Shown here: positions 62,777 to 64,000 of the stretch, piece after piece
Layout: every line of letters begins with the position of its first letter
Position numbering within the stretch: the first letter of the stretch is position 1
Source: Nocardia brasiliensis NBRC 14402
GTDB lineage: Bacteria; Actinomycetota; Actinomycetes; Mycobacteriales; Mycobacteriaceae
Length of the DNA: 64,000 nt
Direction of reading: 5' to 3'
NCBI RefSeq assembly: GCF_000308475.2
Contig: NZ_BAFT02000038.1
Coordinates: 1 to 64,000 of the forward strand
Notes under the pieces: generated by a model
Database searches by the model: none
Told to the model about the DNA's origin: nothing
Seen by the model: only the letters and a program-made list of their open reading frames with translations
Translations under genes and position numbers: made by a program

Positions 62777-64000
62777 ATGAACAGCAACGCACTGCACGAC
62801 ATCGCAACTCACATCCGCGAACAGGCCGCCACCTGCTGCGAGGCCAACCTCGTTCCCGGTTTCGTCGCCGGGGTCTATCGAGCGGGTGAACAGGTCGTCG
62901 TAGCGCACGGCACGGCGAATGCCCGGACCGGTGCGCCGATGCTCGAGCACACCGGATTCCTCTTCGGCTCGGTCACCAAGGTGCTCACCACCACCCTGGT
63001 GCTGCAGCAGGTCGAGCGTGACAACCTCGACCTCGACGCGCCGGTGGTGCGCTACCTGCCCGAATTCGCGTTGAACGCGCCCGGCGCGGCGGACAAGATC
63101 CTGGTGCGGCACCTGATCTCGCACACCAACGGCATCGACGCGGACCTGTACTTCCCCGACGCCAAAGGCAGTGCCGCACTGCGCACTTACCTCGCGGGTC
63201 TCGCCGAGGGCAGCGGCGTCCTGTTCGAGCCGGGTGAGCAGCTCAGCTATTCGAACGGCGGCATGATCGTCGCGGGCCGCCTGCTCGAAGTGGTGACCGG
63301 CCTGTCCTTCCACGCACTACTCGAGCGCGACATCTACGGCCCGGTCGGCATGCGCGAATCCAGCACCTCGGCCGAACAAGCCATCCTGCGCAGCACCGCC
63401 GTCGGCCACTTCCTGAACCCGGAGACCATGTCCGCCGCACCCACCGGCATGTTCACGCTGCCCGACACCTGGGGTCCGGCGGGCGGCACACCCATCGGCA
63501 CCGTCGCCGACCTGCTCGCATTCGGCCGTACCCACCTCGCGGGCGGAGTGTCGCCCACCGGGGTTCGCGTTCTATCGACCGATTCGGTCGACCTGATGCA
63601 GCGGGTTTCGCACGATATGGCGACGCCGAACGTGCCGCCGATGGGCATGGGCTGGGTGCGCTACCCGTTCGGCGACACCACCGTGCTCGCCATGTCGGGC
63701 GCCTCGCCCGGCGGTGTGTCGCTGCTGTGCGTGGTGCCCGAACACGATCTGGTCTTCGCCGCGTTCGGCAACAGCCCGGACGCGATCATGCTGCAGGATC
63801 AGCTGCTGCAGTGGCTGCTGCGCACCCAGCTCGGCGTCGAAATCCCTACGCTGGTCACCGAATTCGCGGAGGACGTCGACCTCACCCCATACGTCGGCAC
63901 CTATCGTTCGAACCAGCTCCGGATCGAGGTCAGCATTGTCGACGGCCAGCTCGAGGAACGGATGACCTACGAGCCCGCCGACGAATCGCAGGAACGGGTC
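62777..64000 (+). CDS. Serine hydrolase, class C beta-lactamase/esterase family (3' end outside window)
   Basis: The first 408 residues of a penicillin-binding-protein-fold serine hydrolase are visible. Ser65-Val-Thr-Lys68 (GSVTKVL) is the SxxK nucleophile motif, Tyr158-Ser-Asn160 (LSYSNGG) is the YxN motif, and a later HxG-like SGASPGG is in the right place. There is no signal peptide, so it may be an EstB-type esterase or a cytoplasmic D-peptidase rather than a secreted beta-lactamase. The frame stays open to the end of the window. ATG at 62777 is close to the MerR-type promoter and has no Shine-Dalgarno sequence. Confidence 0.9.
   Translation, partial: MNSNALHDIATHIREQAATCCEANLVPGFVAGVYRAGEQVVVAHGTANARTGAPMLEHTGFLFGSVTKVLTTTLVLQQVERDNLDLDAPVVRYLPEFALNAPGAADKILVRHLISHTNGIDADLYFPDAKGSAALRTYLAGLAEGSGVLFEPGEQLSYSNGGMIVAGRLLEVVTGLSFHALLERDIYGPVGMRESSTSAEQAILRSTAVGHFLNPETMSAAPTGMFTLPDTWGPAGGTPIGTVADLLAFGRTHLAGGVSPTGVRVLSTDSVDLMQRVSHDMATPNVPPMGMGWVRYPFGDTTVLAMSGASPGGVSLLCVVPEHDLVFAAFGNSPDAIMLQDQLLQWLLRTQLGVEIPTLVTEFAEDVDLTPYVGTYRSNQLRIEVSIVDGQLEERMTYEPADESQERV

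Overview
The window is high-GC actinobacterial DNA, most likely from Nocardia or a close mycolic-acid-containing relative. The support is its codon bias, a cvnABCD conservon, the infC-rpmI-rplT-tsnR...pheS-pheT order, paired WYL regulators, abundant TetR-type regulators and GTG starts. It is mostly a normal chromosomal segment. I see no tRNA, rRNA, CRISPR array, insertion sequence or prophage.

Layout. 1-7.4 kb: a partial hypothetical gene, an LCM-type methyltransferase, a small helical protein, an ArsR-type regulator divergent from a miniature P450-like gene coupled to an isocitrate lyase/PEP mutase family gene, a Clp-N protein, a PPOX flavoprotein and two tandem WYL regulators. 7.4-9.2 kb: a flavin monooxygenase and its divergent TetR regulator, separated by three near-identical 14-bp palindromes. 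9.2-16.6 kb: a two-armed catabolic locus. One arm carries a GntP permease, KDPG aldolase, D-aminoacylase-like amidohydrolase and a D-serine-dehydratase-fold PLP enzyme. The other carries a PfkB kinase, an IclR regulator and RidA. Together they could import an N-acylated 2-amino sugar acid, deacylate it, deaminate it to 2-keto-3-deoxygluconate, phosphorylate it and cleave it to pyruvate and glyceraldehyde 3-phosphate.

16.7-28.5 kb: an oligopeptide/glutathione-type ABC importer. Its double ATPase ends in a 570-residue low-complexity tail whose last third resembles histone H1. Two tandem-duplicated lipoprotein binding proteins and a cytoplasmic gamma-glutamyltransferase-family Ntn hydrolase complete it, with a divergent LysR regulator. 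28.6-34.2 kb: ppc, a VOC protein, a 31-residue membrane peptide, an AAA ATPase and a hexapeptide acetyltransferase, flanked by two copies of an about 80-bp dispersed imperfect palindrome. 34.2-38.6 kb: the cvnD-C-B-A conservon. 38.9-41.9 kb: hypothetical genes, an alpha/beta hydrolase and a small secreted protein.

41.9-53.5 kb: pheT-pheS, then an insertion (MFS exporter and TetR, two hypotheticals, a DoxX-like membrane protein with an Ala/Pro/Thr repeat tail), then tsnR, rplT, rpmI and infC, which has an ATC start and a leader holding two terminator-like hairpins. 53.9-58.2 kb: DUF1844 protein, TetR plus aromatic flavin monooxygenase, alpha/beta hydrolase and an excisionase-like DNA-binding protein with a phased repeat operator. 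58.3-64 kb: a secreted M28 aminopeptidase, a divergent methionyl-tRNA synthetase paralogue preceded by an apparent leader-peptide attenuator, an APH-type phosphotransferase, and a serine beta-lactamase-like gene that leaves the window downstream of a MerR-type palindrome.

The points most worth following are the proposed amino-sugar-acid pathway, the histone-tailed ABC ATPase, and the metG-paralogue attenuator.
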